From Sciurus carolinensis (Eukaryota; Chordata; Mammalia; Rodentia; Sciuridae), in assembly GCF_902686445.1 (NCBI RefSeq), contig NC_062214.1:53727177-53791176 (forward strand): DNA of 64,000 bases, read 5' to 3'. Below the pieces are notes generated by a model that saw only the letters and a program-made list of their open reading frames with translations, ran no database searches and was not told where the DNA came from. Positions 1-10,993 of the stretch are shown here, piece after piece. The first letter of the stretch is position 1. Each line of letters starts with the position of its first letter. The translations under genes were made by a program, and so were the position numbers.

Positions 1-626
1 AACTGCCACTGTGGCAGTGTTTGGGAGGCGGGGCCTTTAAGAAGTCATCAGGTCTTTAGGAGGAATTAATGACTTTCTGTGAGGAATGTGTTAATACTTA
101 TAGGCATGAGTAAATTCTTGCTCTTACAGGACTGGATTAGTTACTATGAGTGTGATTCATTTTAAATCAGGCTGCTTTTTTTTCTTTTCTTCTTCTTCTT
201 TTTTTTTTTTTTTCTTGGTATCAGGGATTGAACACAGGGCACTTTACCACTGAGCCACATCCCCAGCTTTTTTTCCACATTTTATTTAGAGACAGGGTCT
301 CACTGAGTTGCTTAGGGTCTCAATAAATTGCTGAGGCTGGCTTTGAACTCTCGATCCTCCCGCCTCAGCCTTCCAAACCCCTGGGATTACAGGTGTGTGC
401 CACCATGCCCAGCTGCTTCTCCTCTTTTGTTCCCTCTGCAGGCACCCTGCTTGCTTTCTGCTATGAGCTGAAGTAGCACATAGACTTCACCAGAAGCCGA
501 GAAGCTGCTACGCCATATTCTTGGACTTCCCAGCCTCCAGAACTAGGAGCCAAAATAAACTTCTGTTGTTTATAAACTACCCAGTCTGTAATATTCAGTT
601 ATAGCAGTAGAAAATGACTAAGACAG
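1..626 (+). mobile_element. MaLR-type LTR remnant (MSTA/MLT1-like), split by a SINE
   Basis: The right end (about 440-626) has the typical MaLR LTR end: cttggacttcccagcctcc, agccaaaataaacttctg, tataaactacccagtctgt and atagcag..aatgactaagaca. The left part (1-165) fits the LTR start region. A minus-strand B1-dID SINE sits inside it. There is no coding content. Confidence 0.7.
200..413 (-). mobile_element. B1-dID composite SINE inside the LTR
   Basis: Reads on plus as poly(T), an ID-like complement (gggattgaacacagggc, accactgagccacatcccc), then a B1 complement (gagacagggtctcactgag, cctgggattacaggtgtg, accatgcccagc). Confidence 0.9.
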
Positions 627-1128
627 AGGTCTGGCGTTCTCTTCCCTAACCTACACTATGACATCTCCATTGTTTGCAGAGCTCCAAGGAATCTTGCTTC
701 AAAATCAAGAGATCCCACCCCAAACTTATCCAGGGGCATGACTGACTACAGCAGAATCGCCTGGGGGCTAATTAAAAACACTGGCATCTGGAGCCCAGGG
801 GTGGTCCCTGGCAGCCATATATCTCCCACACCCCAGGGGGTCCTATGGGAGGCACTGAGAAGGGCCCTCCCTGCTTGGATGGGCTGGGCTTTCTGAATGT
901 AAGAAACTGTCCCGCCTGCCTCAGTCATCACAGTCACCTACTGTAACAGAAGCTGATAACTGGCAAAACAACACAGAGATGGCTGCTGCCTTTGAATCCA
1001 CCCAACCACTTCTGCCCTGAGCCCAGAAGGCAAACAGGATAGGGAGTGGTCTCTGTGACATGGGAACCCTCTGGTAGGCCAGGGCTGAGGCCTGCCTCCC
1101 TCCTGCCCCAGGTTGCCAGCTCACTCAC
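627..1128. other. SLC28A1 intron 5, part
   Basis: Non-coding by context. About 743-800 resembles an MER5A-type DNA transposon fragment (actacagcagaatcgcctgg); weak. No other structure seen. Confidence 0.4.
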
Positions 1129-1312
1129 CTCTTAAACCACAGGTTGAGGCGGGGATGGCCCTGGAGTTTCACACACCTCTTCAGTTTGGGCCCCAGAAAC
1201 TTCTTCAGCAGCCTGTAGGCCAGTGTGACAAAGACCACACAGGCAAGGACGAACAGCGCCAGGGCCCTCTGGAAATCCAGGAGGCAGGCAACCAGCAGGA
1301 AGGCAGTAAATG
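1129..1312 (-). CDS. SLC28A1: SLC28A1 exon 5, first transmembrane helices
   Basis: Exon of 184 nt, acceptor catcccccag, donor AAGAG|GTGAGT. Encodes AFTAFLLVACLLDFQRALAL, FVLACVVFVTLAYRLLKKF and LGPKLKRCVKLQGHPRLNLW. It has two hydrophobic runs and then a basic loop. The next exon is not in the window. Confidence 0.95.
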
Positions 1313-4300
1313 CTGGGGGATGGAGAGAAGGGATCAGCCATGGCAACACCATCTTTCCAGGTTCTGCAGCCTCACGCACTGGCTGCCCCTCACTCCATCC
1401 AAATCACAGAGGGCAGGAAAGTCACCGGACCTCTCTGAGCCTCTTTTCTCATCTGGAAATGAGAACACTCATCCCTACCAGGTCAAATCTTGTTACAAAT
1501 TAACTGGTAGAATGTGTGTGAAAGGGCTTTATAAACTGTAAAGTGCTGAAATGTGAGGAAATGTATATGGAGTGGGTGAGACAAGACAGCATAAATCTCT
1601 GGGCACCAGTGGAGCACCTGCTACAGTCTAGAGTCATGCTATGTCCCATGGAGGATGGAGCTGAATCAGTGACTCCCTGAAGTAATTCACACACATGAGC
1701 CACAATGTTAACTGATGGCCACTTTCTTCCTGAAGTTTCCTTTTTACCTTTCGTCTTTTTCTCCTGTGAGCAGCTGAGCCAGTCTGGGTTTATTCCTCAA
1801 CAAAGGAATATGAGAGTAGATACCACAGGGGAAATTTCTGTCCTTGGGTTTCAAATTTCAAAATCAAGGGCCTTTGCCAGGTGTGGTGGGACACTCCTGT
1901 AATTCCAGCTATTTGGGAGACTGAGACAGGAGGATGGCAAGTTTGAGGTCAGCCTCAGCAAACTTAGCAAGACCCTGTATCAAAATAAAAAAAAAAAAAT
2001 TAAAAAGCAAGGGATAGTCTCTAGCTGTAGTTGGCAGACAGGCGTACATGCTCTGACATCTTCAGTACCTGAGTGCCGCCATCGATGTCGCTTCAGTTCC
2101 TCTAGGTTCATGGGTGCCACTCACCTGCTACACACTCTGCCATCATAACCCATCATGGCAAAGCTGGCAAAGGCTGGTAAAAATCAAGGTAACTCCAAGA
2201 AAACGACTCCTCCACCAAAGGAGGTAGAAGAAGATAGTGAAGACAAAGAAATGTCAGAAGATGAAGAAGATGACAGCAGTGGAGAAGAGGTTGTCATCCC
2301 TCAGAAGAAAAGGCAAGAAGGCTACCACAACTCCAACAAAGAAGGTGCTGGTTTCCCCAACAAAAAAGGTGGCAATTGCCACAACTGCCAAGAAAGCAGC
2401 TGTCACTCCAGGCAAAATGGCAGCAGCCACACCAGCCAAAAAGACAGTTATACCAGCCAAAGCAGTCACAGCACCTGGCAAGGAGGGAGCCACTCTGGGC
2501 AAAGCATTGGTAGCAGCCCCTGGTAAGAAGGGAGTTGTTACCCCGGCCAAGGGGGAAAAAAAGGCAAGAATGCCAAGAAGGAAGAGTGATGATGATGAGG
2601 AGGAGGACATCGAGGAAGAGGAGAAGGAGGAGGAATTTGAACCAGCAGTTATGAAAGCAGCAGCTGCTGTCCCTGCCTCAGAGGGCGAGGATGAGAATGA
2701 AGATAATGAGGAAGAGGACAAGGAGGAGGAAGATGACTCTGAAGGAGAAGCCATGGAGATTACACCATCCGAAGGAAAGAAAGATGTTACAAAAGCTGTA
2801 CCAAGGAAAGCCAGGAGTGTGGCTGAGGAGGATGAAGAGGAGGAGGAGGAGGAGGAAGAGAAGAACGAAAAACCTGTCAAAGAAGCACCTGGAAAATGAA
2901 GGAAGGGGATGGCCAAACAGAAGGCAGCTCCTGAAGCCAAGAAACAGAAAGTAGAAGGCACAGAACCAACTACATCTTTTAATCTCTTCATTGGAAGCCT
3001 GAATTCTAACAAGTCTGCTCCTGAACTAAAAATTTGTATCAGTGAACTTTTTGCAAAAAATGATCTGGCTGCTGTGGATGTCAGAACTGGAAAGACTGGG
3101 AAGTTCGGCTATGTGGATTTTGAATCTGCTGAAGATTTGGAAAAAGCCTTGGAATGCACTGGTTTAAAACTTTTGGGCAATGAATTTAAACTAGAGAAAT
3201 CAAAAGGAAGAAAGATGGAGATGCAATAACGCTTTTAGCTAAAAATCTCCCTTACAAAGTCACTCAGGATGAATTAACAGAAGTGTTTGAAGATGCCATG
3301 GAGATCAGATTAGTCAGCAAGGATGGGAAGAGTAAAGGAATTGCTTATATTGAATTTAAGACGAAAGCTGATGCAGAGAAAACCTTTAAGAAAAAGCAGG
3401 GAACAGAGATTGATGGGCAATCTGTTTCCCTCTACTACACTGGAGAGAAAGGTCAAAATCAAGACTATAGAGGTGGAAAGAATAGCACTTGGAGTTGTGA
3501 ATCAAAAACTGTGCTTTTAAGCAACCTCTCTTACAGTGCAACAGAAGAAACTCTTCAGGAAGTATTTGAGAAGGCAACTTTTATCAAAGTACCCCAGAAC
3601 CAAATGGCAAATCTAAGGGTATGCATTTATAGAATTTGCTTCATTTGAAGATGCAAAAGAACCTTTAAATTCCTGTAATAAAAGGGAAATAGAGGGCAGA
3701 GCAATCAAGCTGGAGTTGCAAGAACCCAGGGGTTGCCTAACGCAAGAAGCCAGCCATTGAAAACTGTCTATCAAAGGTCTGTCTGAATATACCACTGAAG
3801 AAACCTTAAAAGAATCATTTGACAGCTCTGTTCGTGCAAGGATAGTCACTGATTGGGAAACCAGATCCTCCAAAGGGTTTGGTTTTGTAGATTTCAACAG
3901 TGAGGAAGCTGCCAAAGCTGCCAAAGAGGTCACGAAAGATGGTGAAAATGGTGGAAACAAAGTTACCTTGGATTGGGCCAAGCCTAAAGGGGAAGGTGGC
4001 TTTGGGGATCACAGCAGGGGCATAGGAGGAGAGACCACAAGCCATCATGCAAGGTCATTGCTGTGGTGATGTCCACTTAGAGAATGACGTAACAGGGCTG
4101 GGTAGATAGCTCAGTTGGTAGAGTGCTTGCCTTGCATGCACAAGGCCCTGGGTTCAATTCCCAGCACCGCAAAAAAAAAAAAAAAAAAAAAAAAGAGAAT
4201 GACGTAACAGGTCAATCAAGTTAAGTGTCTCACAGAGGAAGATACTGGACCCCAATTAGGTCCATCTACCTTGGTGCTGGTGCCTCAGACCTGGGATATA

Positions 4301-7300
4301 GCAGGCCAGGGAGGAGGGAAAGGTCTGGAAAGGCTGAGACAGGGTGGGGTATGTTCTCCAGAACATTGGAACAGAGGAGGTGGGGAGGGACTTACATTTC
4401 CTGGGAATGTTTCATCTCACATTGTTCATCCATGGCTGAAAGCCCTTTCCATTCTTCCAAAGCCCTATATTTGGAAAATTGAAAGCCAGGGAGAGACATT
4501 TCCCCTGTGGTATCTGCTGTCTCATTCCTTTCTTGAAGTATAAGCACAGACTGACTCAGGGAGAGGAGGTGGCATGGGGGTGTCCCCCAGGTAGGGCATG
4601 GGGAGAAATGTGTCTTAGCAAGTATTTTGATCCATGTAGAATTCATTCCGCTCTCTGGTGACCAGGGTTTTTCTGTTACTTTGGGGCATGCCTTCCCTTA
4701 ACCTAAGCTCTTAATGGTTCAGAGGTGCCTGACCCACTTTTGGGGTGGCAAGACCATCCTTTCCCCCTGGGCATAGGGATTTGTTAAGAGATGGCCACAT
4801 GACTTGAGCTGGGACAATCAAAGTCCTCTCTGGGACTTTGACTGGAATGATAGGCAAAGTCTTCTAAGACAGGGGACAATAAGGCCATTCATGTTAGTCC
4901 ATTCGTTAGTGCTCTCTTTGCACTCATGGAGAAAACCCACTTAAGGTGAGAAAGCCGTTGTTGCGGCTCAGGCACAAAGTGATAAGAACATGAGTTTTAT
5001 TCTCTACCACACCCACTCCCAAAAAGTATGTGAAGGGCCTCACCATGAAATATGATACGATAAAGATATTAAGGAGCCAGAGGAAATCGAAACCACCCAA
5101 ACATGGAGAAAGTCCAGGTTGATTGTTGCAAGGGATAATTTAACAATTCCTGACTGCTAAGACGTAAATGGAAATATAATGAGAGTATTTTCATTCTGTT
5201 CTAGGGACAATTCAATCATTCCTTCAAGGGAAGCAAATCTGAGTCTGAGTAAAGGTAGTAGCATAGAACACATAGGAGGCCTGGTTTCAGACGCTGCCAA
5301 AGAATGACTTCACTGTCTCAGACACTGTCTCTAGAAGGAAACTATGAGCAACTTCTGTGGTTTGCATGTGGTTTGAGTGTGTTCTCCGAAGGGTTCATGT
5401 GTTAGAAGTTTGGTTCATGTGTGGTGATGTTGAGAGGTAGTGGAACCTTTAAGAGGTGGAGACTAGTGGAAGATAATTAGGTCATTGGGTGTGCCCTCAG
5501 AAATGATTAACCCTAGCTGATGCCAGTCCATGAACATCCAAACTATGAACTAAATATTTTTTCTATATAAAGTACTTAACTTCAGCTATTTCATTATAGC
5601 AATAGAAAACAGACTAATATGGAAACCATGAACCCACCCCATCTCAGCAGAAGAACTTGTTTTCAAATACTTCAAGAGACTAGGGCCATTGCTGTCCTCT
5701 CTCACACCGTCCTCGCTTCTTCCTAGCTACCTATAATGGTCTCCATAGCCACACCCATCCTCCCCTCTTTATTTCCAACCTGACAAAAAGAGATGAGTCT
5801 CTGTGCCCAGGGGAACTTGCTCCATCAATCATCTCCTCCTCTCCTATTCCTTCACTTTCTTTCTATAAAGCCCCCACTTTAGCTCACAAACATGTGCCAA
5901 GTGTCTCCCATCACAAACATACATCCATCCTTGATCTTTTATCACATCCTAACCATTAATATCCCCTCTCTATTCTCATAAAAATTTCTTCAAAGAGCTA
6001 TCCATACTTGCTGTCTATACTGCCTCACCTCCCATTTACTCCAATTCAGTTTTTGCACTTATATTCAAGTCACCATGACCTCTTTGCCTCTAAATTAATG
6101 GACACAGCTCTGTCCTTGTTCTGCTTACCCTCTGCAGAGATGCTATTGATCTTCCATGTGGATGGTCCCAGGTTTCTGTCCTTGACCCACTTCTCAATTC
6201 ATTCTCCAAGTAACTTCTCCAAGGGAAACTTTCTCTTCCCCTGGATGACCTGGAAGTTGTACCTCCAATAGACTGTCCAAATCACCTCCCTCCCTAACCA
6301 AGACCATCTCTTCCACCTGTGTTCTCTAGCTCTGTAGGAAGCTCCATAATCCACCCCATTATCCAGGCAGGAACCCAAGACAGCCTTGATTCAAGGTGTC
6401 CTTCATCCTGCACAGCTGGTCAGCCCCCAAATTCCACTGGCATTCCTTCCTTAGGATTCTCAAATCCAGCCCTGTCCCTCTTTCACCACTTCTTTCTCAA
6501 ACATATCATGATCCTCAATGTCTCCTTCTCCCTCTCTCTCCCCAGGGCCCCAGAGTATGAATTCCACTTGGACACTTCTCTGTTTTCACTCCTTTGGTGG
6601 CTTTCTCTGGACTTGAGAGTAAAATCAAAGTTCTGAGCTCCTTCCCCACTCCCACTTCCAATACCAGTTCCCTTCCCAGCCCTCCAGCCTCATGCACTGG
6701 CATTCCTTGTCCTGAACTCTACCCTCTAGCCATACTAGACTTTGTCAAAGCCCACACCATGATGGCTTTCATCTCTGCTCTGTGACACCTATGCAGGGGT
6801 GGTTTCTCACTCCTTATTGCCCTTCTCGTACCTCTTACCCATCCCTTATGAGATTTGAAGGTCACTTCCTCCTGAAGCCATCCCTGGCCATCCCCTTTGC
6901 CTCCTTTATGCTCCCAGAAGGCTCACTGTGTCATGGGGGCATATTTGTGCCACTTCCTAGCTAATGAGGGAATGACTTCAGAACGAGATCTGGTCCGGTT
7001 TAACTGGTGCCTCAGCTCCTAACCTGGGAGCTGGACCTGAGCTGGTGCTTAACAAACATTTGTTAACTCGTTGGTTAAGTGAATGACCCTGTCCTGAGAC
7101 ATGAGGCTGGGGAGCAGTGATTTCTGGGTAGGGCTGGGTCCCCAGCTCACCAGTGCAGAACAGGCCTGTATAGATCCATCGAAACAACTGTGCATGCTCC
7201 CTGTAGAAGCTTCTTGCTCTTAGGGCTGGCTGCAGGCTCCTCCTGGGGAGGGGACCAACAGTGTTCATGAGTGGTCCTTTCACTCCCATCCCAGTGTGGA

Positions 7301-9537
7301 TCCTCAACACCTTCAGGTAAAAACCACTCAAGTATGTTCCATGTGCAATGGTGACAGAGGGCAAGTCAGGCACTGGCCTTGACATCCCACAGGGGTGAAA
7401 GGCAACCCAAGCCAGAACAAACTGAGCCTGTCTCTAGATCTGCACAAGTTGTGCCTTGGGCTTGGAGCAGTTCCAGAGGCCCCATTACCCCAGGAATAAG
7501 CCTTGTTTCCAGGGTGTTCAAGGGAATTAACTGATAAGGAAGAACCTTATCAACATGCAGAACTATACAAAGATGTTGGCCTGCACCTCCCCCCTTTCCA
7601 CCTGCTCATGGAGCAAGGTGCAGTAGCTTCCTGCTCTGCATTTTCTCCCTTTGGATCAGGACACTCATCATCTAAGTCAGCACTGCCTGTTCCAGAGGGA
7701 GAGTGTGTGAAACAGCCTGGTCCTGCCCAACTTCAACTGCTTCAGACCCAGTCCAAATGCCAATTCGTACCTGGTCATTTGGTCACCTATCTGTCCCTGG
7801 AGGAAAGATAGGTCCCTCTAGACATGTACACTCAGTGCTCATGGATTTCAACCACCATATGCTACTTTAAGGATCCTCCTACCCCCTCCCTGGAGAGTAA
7901 ATGAGGCATCTTCCTCAGTCCCTCCATCTAGACAGATAGATGAATCCCTATGGCACTGCAGCCCCAGCTCCTTCTTGCTGTGCTCAGCTCAGGATCCTGC
8001 CAATGAGGACCAAGTTCTAAGCTTCCATCAGACACTCTGGGCTGGTCCCTTTCCCTCCATGTAAAATGTGGAGCTGGCCCCGTCCAAGAGTTTTCAACTG
8101 AGCTTCAGATTTCCCCAAAGTCCCTAAGAGGCAGAATGGGGTAGAAGGGAGGTAGGGGAGGCTAAAGGGGAAGCCTGATTCAGGGCCCCCTATCCAAATT
8201 CAACCAGAGCAGCCCACTGTACATGTTGGGGGTTCCTGACAAGACTTCATTTTGGCTGCTTATGAGCAGGTGAGGCCTGTGGCCTGGCTCACCTCTGAGG
8301 GAGAGGCTAGTATGGCTCATTTAGCTGCAAGGACTGATTGAAGTGCCTTGGTTCCTCCTAGCCCCCACATCTGCCAGGAGGCCAGGGTTCCCATCCTATT
8401 CCCCAGATTAGCCCATAACCCTCCAGAGATCACCTACCATCTAGAGAAGGACTTCGAACCAGCTTTGTTCCAGCTGCCCTCATGCTCCATGGGGCTTGAG
8501 TCACTGCCAGGGAGTCGGCCTTCTTCCTAAAGCCAGCAAGGAGCCATCAGGACCAGCCCTCCCAACTGAGAGATAGCTAGAGCTGAGGGGCCAGGAGAAG
8601 TGAGAGACCCAGGCCAACCAAGTGTGCCCACAGGCCCTCATCAGTAGACAGGTAGGGATGGGACTTTTGCACAAGAAATAATCAGAGGGCTACTTAATTA
8701 AATTCTGCAAAGTATACCATGAGCACCTACTATGTTCAGGGCTCCACACTAGACACATCCTGCCCTCAGGGAGCTTGCAGTCTGCATCAAGAAGGGACAC
8801 TGACTGTCGGGGGCCACGAGGAAGCCTCTAAGGAAAGTCCCAGGCAGGGCTGCCTCATTGCTTGACTAAAGAACGTCATCTATCCCACAGTCCTTGGAGT
8901 TATTTTGGAGGGTGGAGGACATTCTTGCAAGGCGACACTGTGAAAGCTGCTCCCTGGGGTGCACAGGGCAGTGTGGGTCAAGGGTCTTGTCAGAGAAGGT
9001 TGGGAGGGGAAAGGATGCCATGTCATGCTCCAGAGACCAGGTTGTGATCCTCAACTTGGCCACTGGAAAGCAAGGACAAGATTGGGAGCTGCTTGGAGTC
9101 TGAGGGTTCCTCAGAGACTCACTCCATCATCTCATTTCTCTTCTCATCTTTCAGATTAGTGCTTAAATGTTACTTCCATGTTGAAAATTTCTCTGACCTT
9201 TCGGACTTGGATGGGCTATGATGGCACATAGTAGGTGCTCAATAAATGTTTCATGAGTGAAAAAAAAAAGGGGACTGTGATGTGCCAGGGAGGCCAGCAC
9301 ATCACGGGTGCCTTAACTGTGCAAGCAAGAGCTGAGGAGGCCAAAGAAGATGGGTGTAAAGGAAGAAGGTGGGTACAGACCCTCCCACCGTGGTTTGGGG
9401 CTCAAACCCAGAGGCTGAGGAGACTGGGGAAGGGGACAGACCAGGCTCTCCAAGAACTCAGCCCCCATGTTCTCCAAGCCGTGGGCCATGGGTGTGAGAG
9501 AAATGGACTCCCTTCTTTTAGGGGTGTTATTCTCCAT
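1129..9537 (-). CDS. SLC28A1: SLC28A1 (CNT1) N-terminal part, coding exons 1-4 (gene exons 2-5)
   Basis: Concentrative nucleoside transporter 1 carries pyrimidine nucleosides into epithelial cells with sodium, at the apical membrane of gut and kidney cells (established). Four exons were joined by eye: 9537-9442, 8526-8438, 7242-7151 and 1312-1129. They total 461 nt, 153 codons plus 2 nt, in continuous frame, and match the human N-terminus residue for residue in length as I recall it. Order: cytosolic tail (MENNTPKRRESISLTPMAHG), Ser/Trp-rich segment, basic LQPALRARSFYREH, then a hydrophobic stretch from LFRWIYTGLF into FTAFLLVACLLDFQRALALF and VLACVVFVTL (first membrane helices). The transporter core lies left of the window. 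It is in tandem with ALPK3, about 15 kb from that gene's polyadenylation signal. Confidence 0.95.
1400..1555 (+). repeat. MIR-like SINE fragment
   Basis: Contains the MIR-core-like run ggacctctctgagcctc, ctcatctggaaatgag and a weak gggctttataaactgtaaag 3' part. It lies in SLC28A1 intron 4, next to exon 5. Confidence 0.5.
1774..1876 (-). repeat. Left arm of an inverted repeat flanking the NCL retrocopy
   Basis: Its complement closely matches 4458-4559; the shared core tttcccctgtggtatct is identical. Family unknown; see findings. Confidence 0.7.
1877..2006 (+). mobile_element. B1-type SINE
   Basis: B1 body from ccaggtgtggtgggacactc to gcaagaccctgtatcaaaat, with a poly(A) tail. It lies immediately upstream of the NCL retrocopy. 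Confidence 0.85.
2010..4055 (+). pseudogene. NCL: Nucleolin (NCL) processed pseudogene, antisense in an SLC28A1 intron
   Basis: Intronless copy of nucleolin mRNA. It starts in 5' UTR-like sequence (about 2010-2154), then an ATG at 2155 reading MAKLAKAGKNQGNSKKTTPP. Domains in order: acidic region with TPGKK-like repeats (about 2240-2890), RRM1 (about 2960-3200), RRM2 (about 3235-3450), RRM3 (about 3500-3720), RRM4 (about 3770-3975). The RGG domain is almost wholly deleted, with GGETTSHH-like remains near 4030. It is broken by a frameshift near 2310, an in-frame TGA at 2897 where nucleolin has Arg (CGA, a CpG decay), a frameshift near 3215 and a 1-nt loss near 3603. No poly(A) tail or NCL 3' UTR was recognised, so the right end is uncertain. 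No intact protein is expected. Confidence 0.93.
4079..4210 (+). mobile_element. ID SINE with 17-bp target-site duplication
   Basis: The body at 4096-4193 has tRNA-like A box (agctcagttgg) and B box (ggttcaattcc) and a poly(A) tail of about 22 nt. It is bracketed by perfect copies of agagaatgacgtaacag at 4079-4095 and 4194-4210. It is a young insertion just past the NCL retrocopy. Confidence 0.95.
4458..4559 (+). repeat. Right arm of an inverted repeat flanking the NCL retrocopy
   Basis: Partner of 1774-1876, roughly three-quarters identical by eye. Confidence 0.7.
4560..7150. other. SLC28A1 intron 4, right part
   Basis: No coding exon recognised. It holds a MaLR-like LTR fragment (about 5380-5625). 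5700-6960 is C/T-rich with short ORFs in both strands and no recognisable protein; 7046-7085 resembles an MIR tail. Confidence 0.5.
5380..5625 (+). mobile_element. MaLR-like solo LTR fragment, internally deleted
   Basis: Starts like a MaLR LTR (agggttcatgtgttagaag, aacctttaagaggtggagac, aattaggtcattggg) and ends aactatgaactaaa, cattatagcaatagaaaa, cagactaatatgg. The middle is missing. Confidence 0.65.
7151..7242 (-). CDS. SLC28A1: SLC28A1 exon 4
   Basis: Exon of 92 nt, acceptor ctccccag, donor ACTG|GTGAGC. Encodes RSLQPALRARSFYREHAQLF then RWIYTGLFCT, the end of the cytosolic tail and the start of the first membrane segment. Confidence 0.93.
7243..8437. other. SLC28A1 intron 3
   Basis: 1,195 nt between splice sites seen on both sides. 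No repeat or conserved element recognised; a 102-aa plus-strand ORF (7503-7811) has no recognisable domain. Confidence 0.5.
8438..8526 (-). CDS. SLC28A1: SLC28A1 exon 3
   Basis: Exon of 89 nt found by reading the complement; no ORF track would show it. Acceptor gctttag, donor TG|GTAGGT, splitting a Trp codon. Encodes EEGRLPGSDSSPMEHEGSW then NKAGSKSFSR, matching the recalled human EEGQLPRSDLSP...FSRW. Confidence 0.9.
8527..9441. other. SLC28A1 intron 2
   Basis: 915 nt between recognised exons. 8690-8790 (gagcacctactatgttcagg) and 9215-9262 (cacatagtaggtgctcaata) are ancient MIR/L2-type fragments. Nothing else seen. Confidence 0.5.
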
Positions 9538-9553
9538 GGGCCAGATCTTCTAG
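9442..9553 (-). CDS. SLC28A1: SLC28A1 exon 2 (16-nt 5' UTR plus first 32 codons)
   Basis: The acceptor is a clear pyrimidine tract ending gtctttcag at 9554; the ATG is at 9537-9535. Encodes MENNTPKRRESISLTPMAHG then LENMGAEFLESL. The donor is CTG|GTCTGT at 9441, GT but off the GTRAGT consensus. The start is chosen because it aligns with the human N-terminus; G at +4 is favourable, C at -3 is not. Confidence 0.9.
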
Positions 9554-9896
9554 CTGAAAGACAAAGTCAGAGAGGGTTCAAAGCTGAGGGGAGAATCCGC
9601 AGGGTCCAGGAGGGGCACCTTGGAAAGGGAAGAGGATGGAGTGGGGAAGAGGGCAGGGTGTGGGGAGCAGACACCTGGAAGCACCAGAGCCTTGCCTGGG
9701 GGCTGCAGATGCCACCCCAGAGCTCGCTGCTCATTGTACTGGGAACTTGACCTGGGCCCCTCCAGCACACGAAGGAAGTACCCCTTCCTGCTCTACCTTC
9801 TGAACCTAGCCTAGTAAGCTCCAGGAGTTCCAGGCCCAAACAGCAAATTCTGCCCTTTTCACAGGGAAGGAAAGGAAGGAAATGAATATGTGTCTG

Positions 9897-9954
9897 ATAC
9901 AGGCATTTTTTGTAGAGAGGCCCTTATACAGGCATTTTTTGTAGAGAGGCCCTG
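9897..9954. repeat. Two-copy 29-bp tandem duplication
   Basis: Unit starts atacaggcattttttgtaga; copies 9897-9925 and 9926-9954 differ only at the last base. Confidence 0.95.
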
Positions 9955-10809
9955 GCTTGCCTCACTCCTCACAATAGATTAAAAGAACTGCCATTAGTGA
10001 TATGCTCGCACGTTGATGGGCACACAAAAAAGTAAAATATGGCCCAAAATAACTCCTATACTGCCCTCAAAAAGGAGTCTGCAATTAATGTCAGTCGAGA
10101 TTCCTCTTTGCAAAAAATCTGATTTCCACATTCAACCAGTGTTGCCAGAAGAAGTTTCTGATCTATAATGCATGGATTCCTTTAAAGAAAAAGAAAAAGA
10201 TGACAAAAACAAACTCTTTTATTCAAAAACAACAAAGTTCTAGGAAGGTAAATAATGTATTTTGCAGAAGAATGAAGTATTTTCATATAAATATAGAAAA
10301 CAGAGAAAAGGCTATGCCTCTCATTTTTAATCCCTTAGGCTTAGAGGGTCTTTGTTTCCCTCCTTTTTTTTTTTCTTTCTCTTTCTTTCCTTTTTCTTCC
10401 CTGCCCCCAGGGTTATTTTGTTTTAGTTTTTTGAAGCAGGTGTTTAAGGTTTAATCTTCAGGGGAAAATTCTGGCTGTTGGAAAATTTACTCTGCATTAT
10501 AACAAATCTCTCCCGCTCTGGCAGGCTTGGATGGTTCAACCCTATGCTGCCTGTCTGCACTCAGTCCTCACCCCTCTGATTCTGTACTGAAGAGCGTGTC
10601 CTTTCTCTTCGCCTATACATGTTTAACATGTTGCAATAATTCAAGGGCAAAAACAAAATGATATGCTCACTTGTATTCTACTTTCCCACACTTGAAAGAG
10701 CAGGACACAACACTCTGAAGACATCAATCTAGTCCTAGATCCAACCATACCTGAAACCAGAAGTACCCCTGGACTTTTTCATTCCAAGAATCAATAGTTC
10801 CTTTTATCT

Positions 10810-10993
10810 GCCCACCCCCCCAATATTGGAGATTGAACCCAGGGGTGCTCTGTCATTGGATTATAGCCCCAGTCCTTTTTATTTTTTTATTTTGAGACAG
10901 GTTCTAGCTAAGTTACCGAGGCTGGCCTCAAACTGGCAATCCTCCTGCCTCAGCCTCTGGAGTTGCTGGGAGTGTGCCGCTACACCCAGTCTA
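10810..10993 (-). mobile_element. B1-dID composite SINE
   Basis: Complement of dID (gattgaacccaggggtgctc) followed by complement of B1 (tattttgagacaggttctag, cctcctgcctcagcctctg, gtgccgctacacccagtc). Confidence 0.85.

Noticed and set aside
2254..3012. 252-codon minus-strand ORF, very rich in Ser
   Set aside because: It is the mirror of the acidic Asp/Glu region of the NCL retrocopy (gag/gat repeats read backwards as Ser/Phe codons).
4096..4170. tRNA-like gene with A and B boxes
   Set aside because: ID SINE with poly(A) and target-site duplication; many dispersed copies in the window. The tRNA cloverleaf is not preserved.
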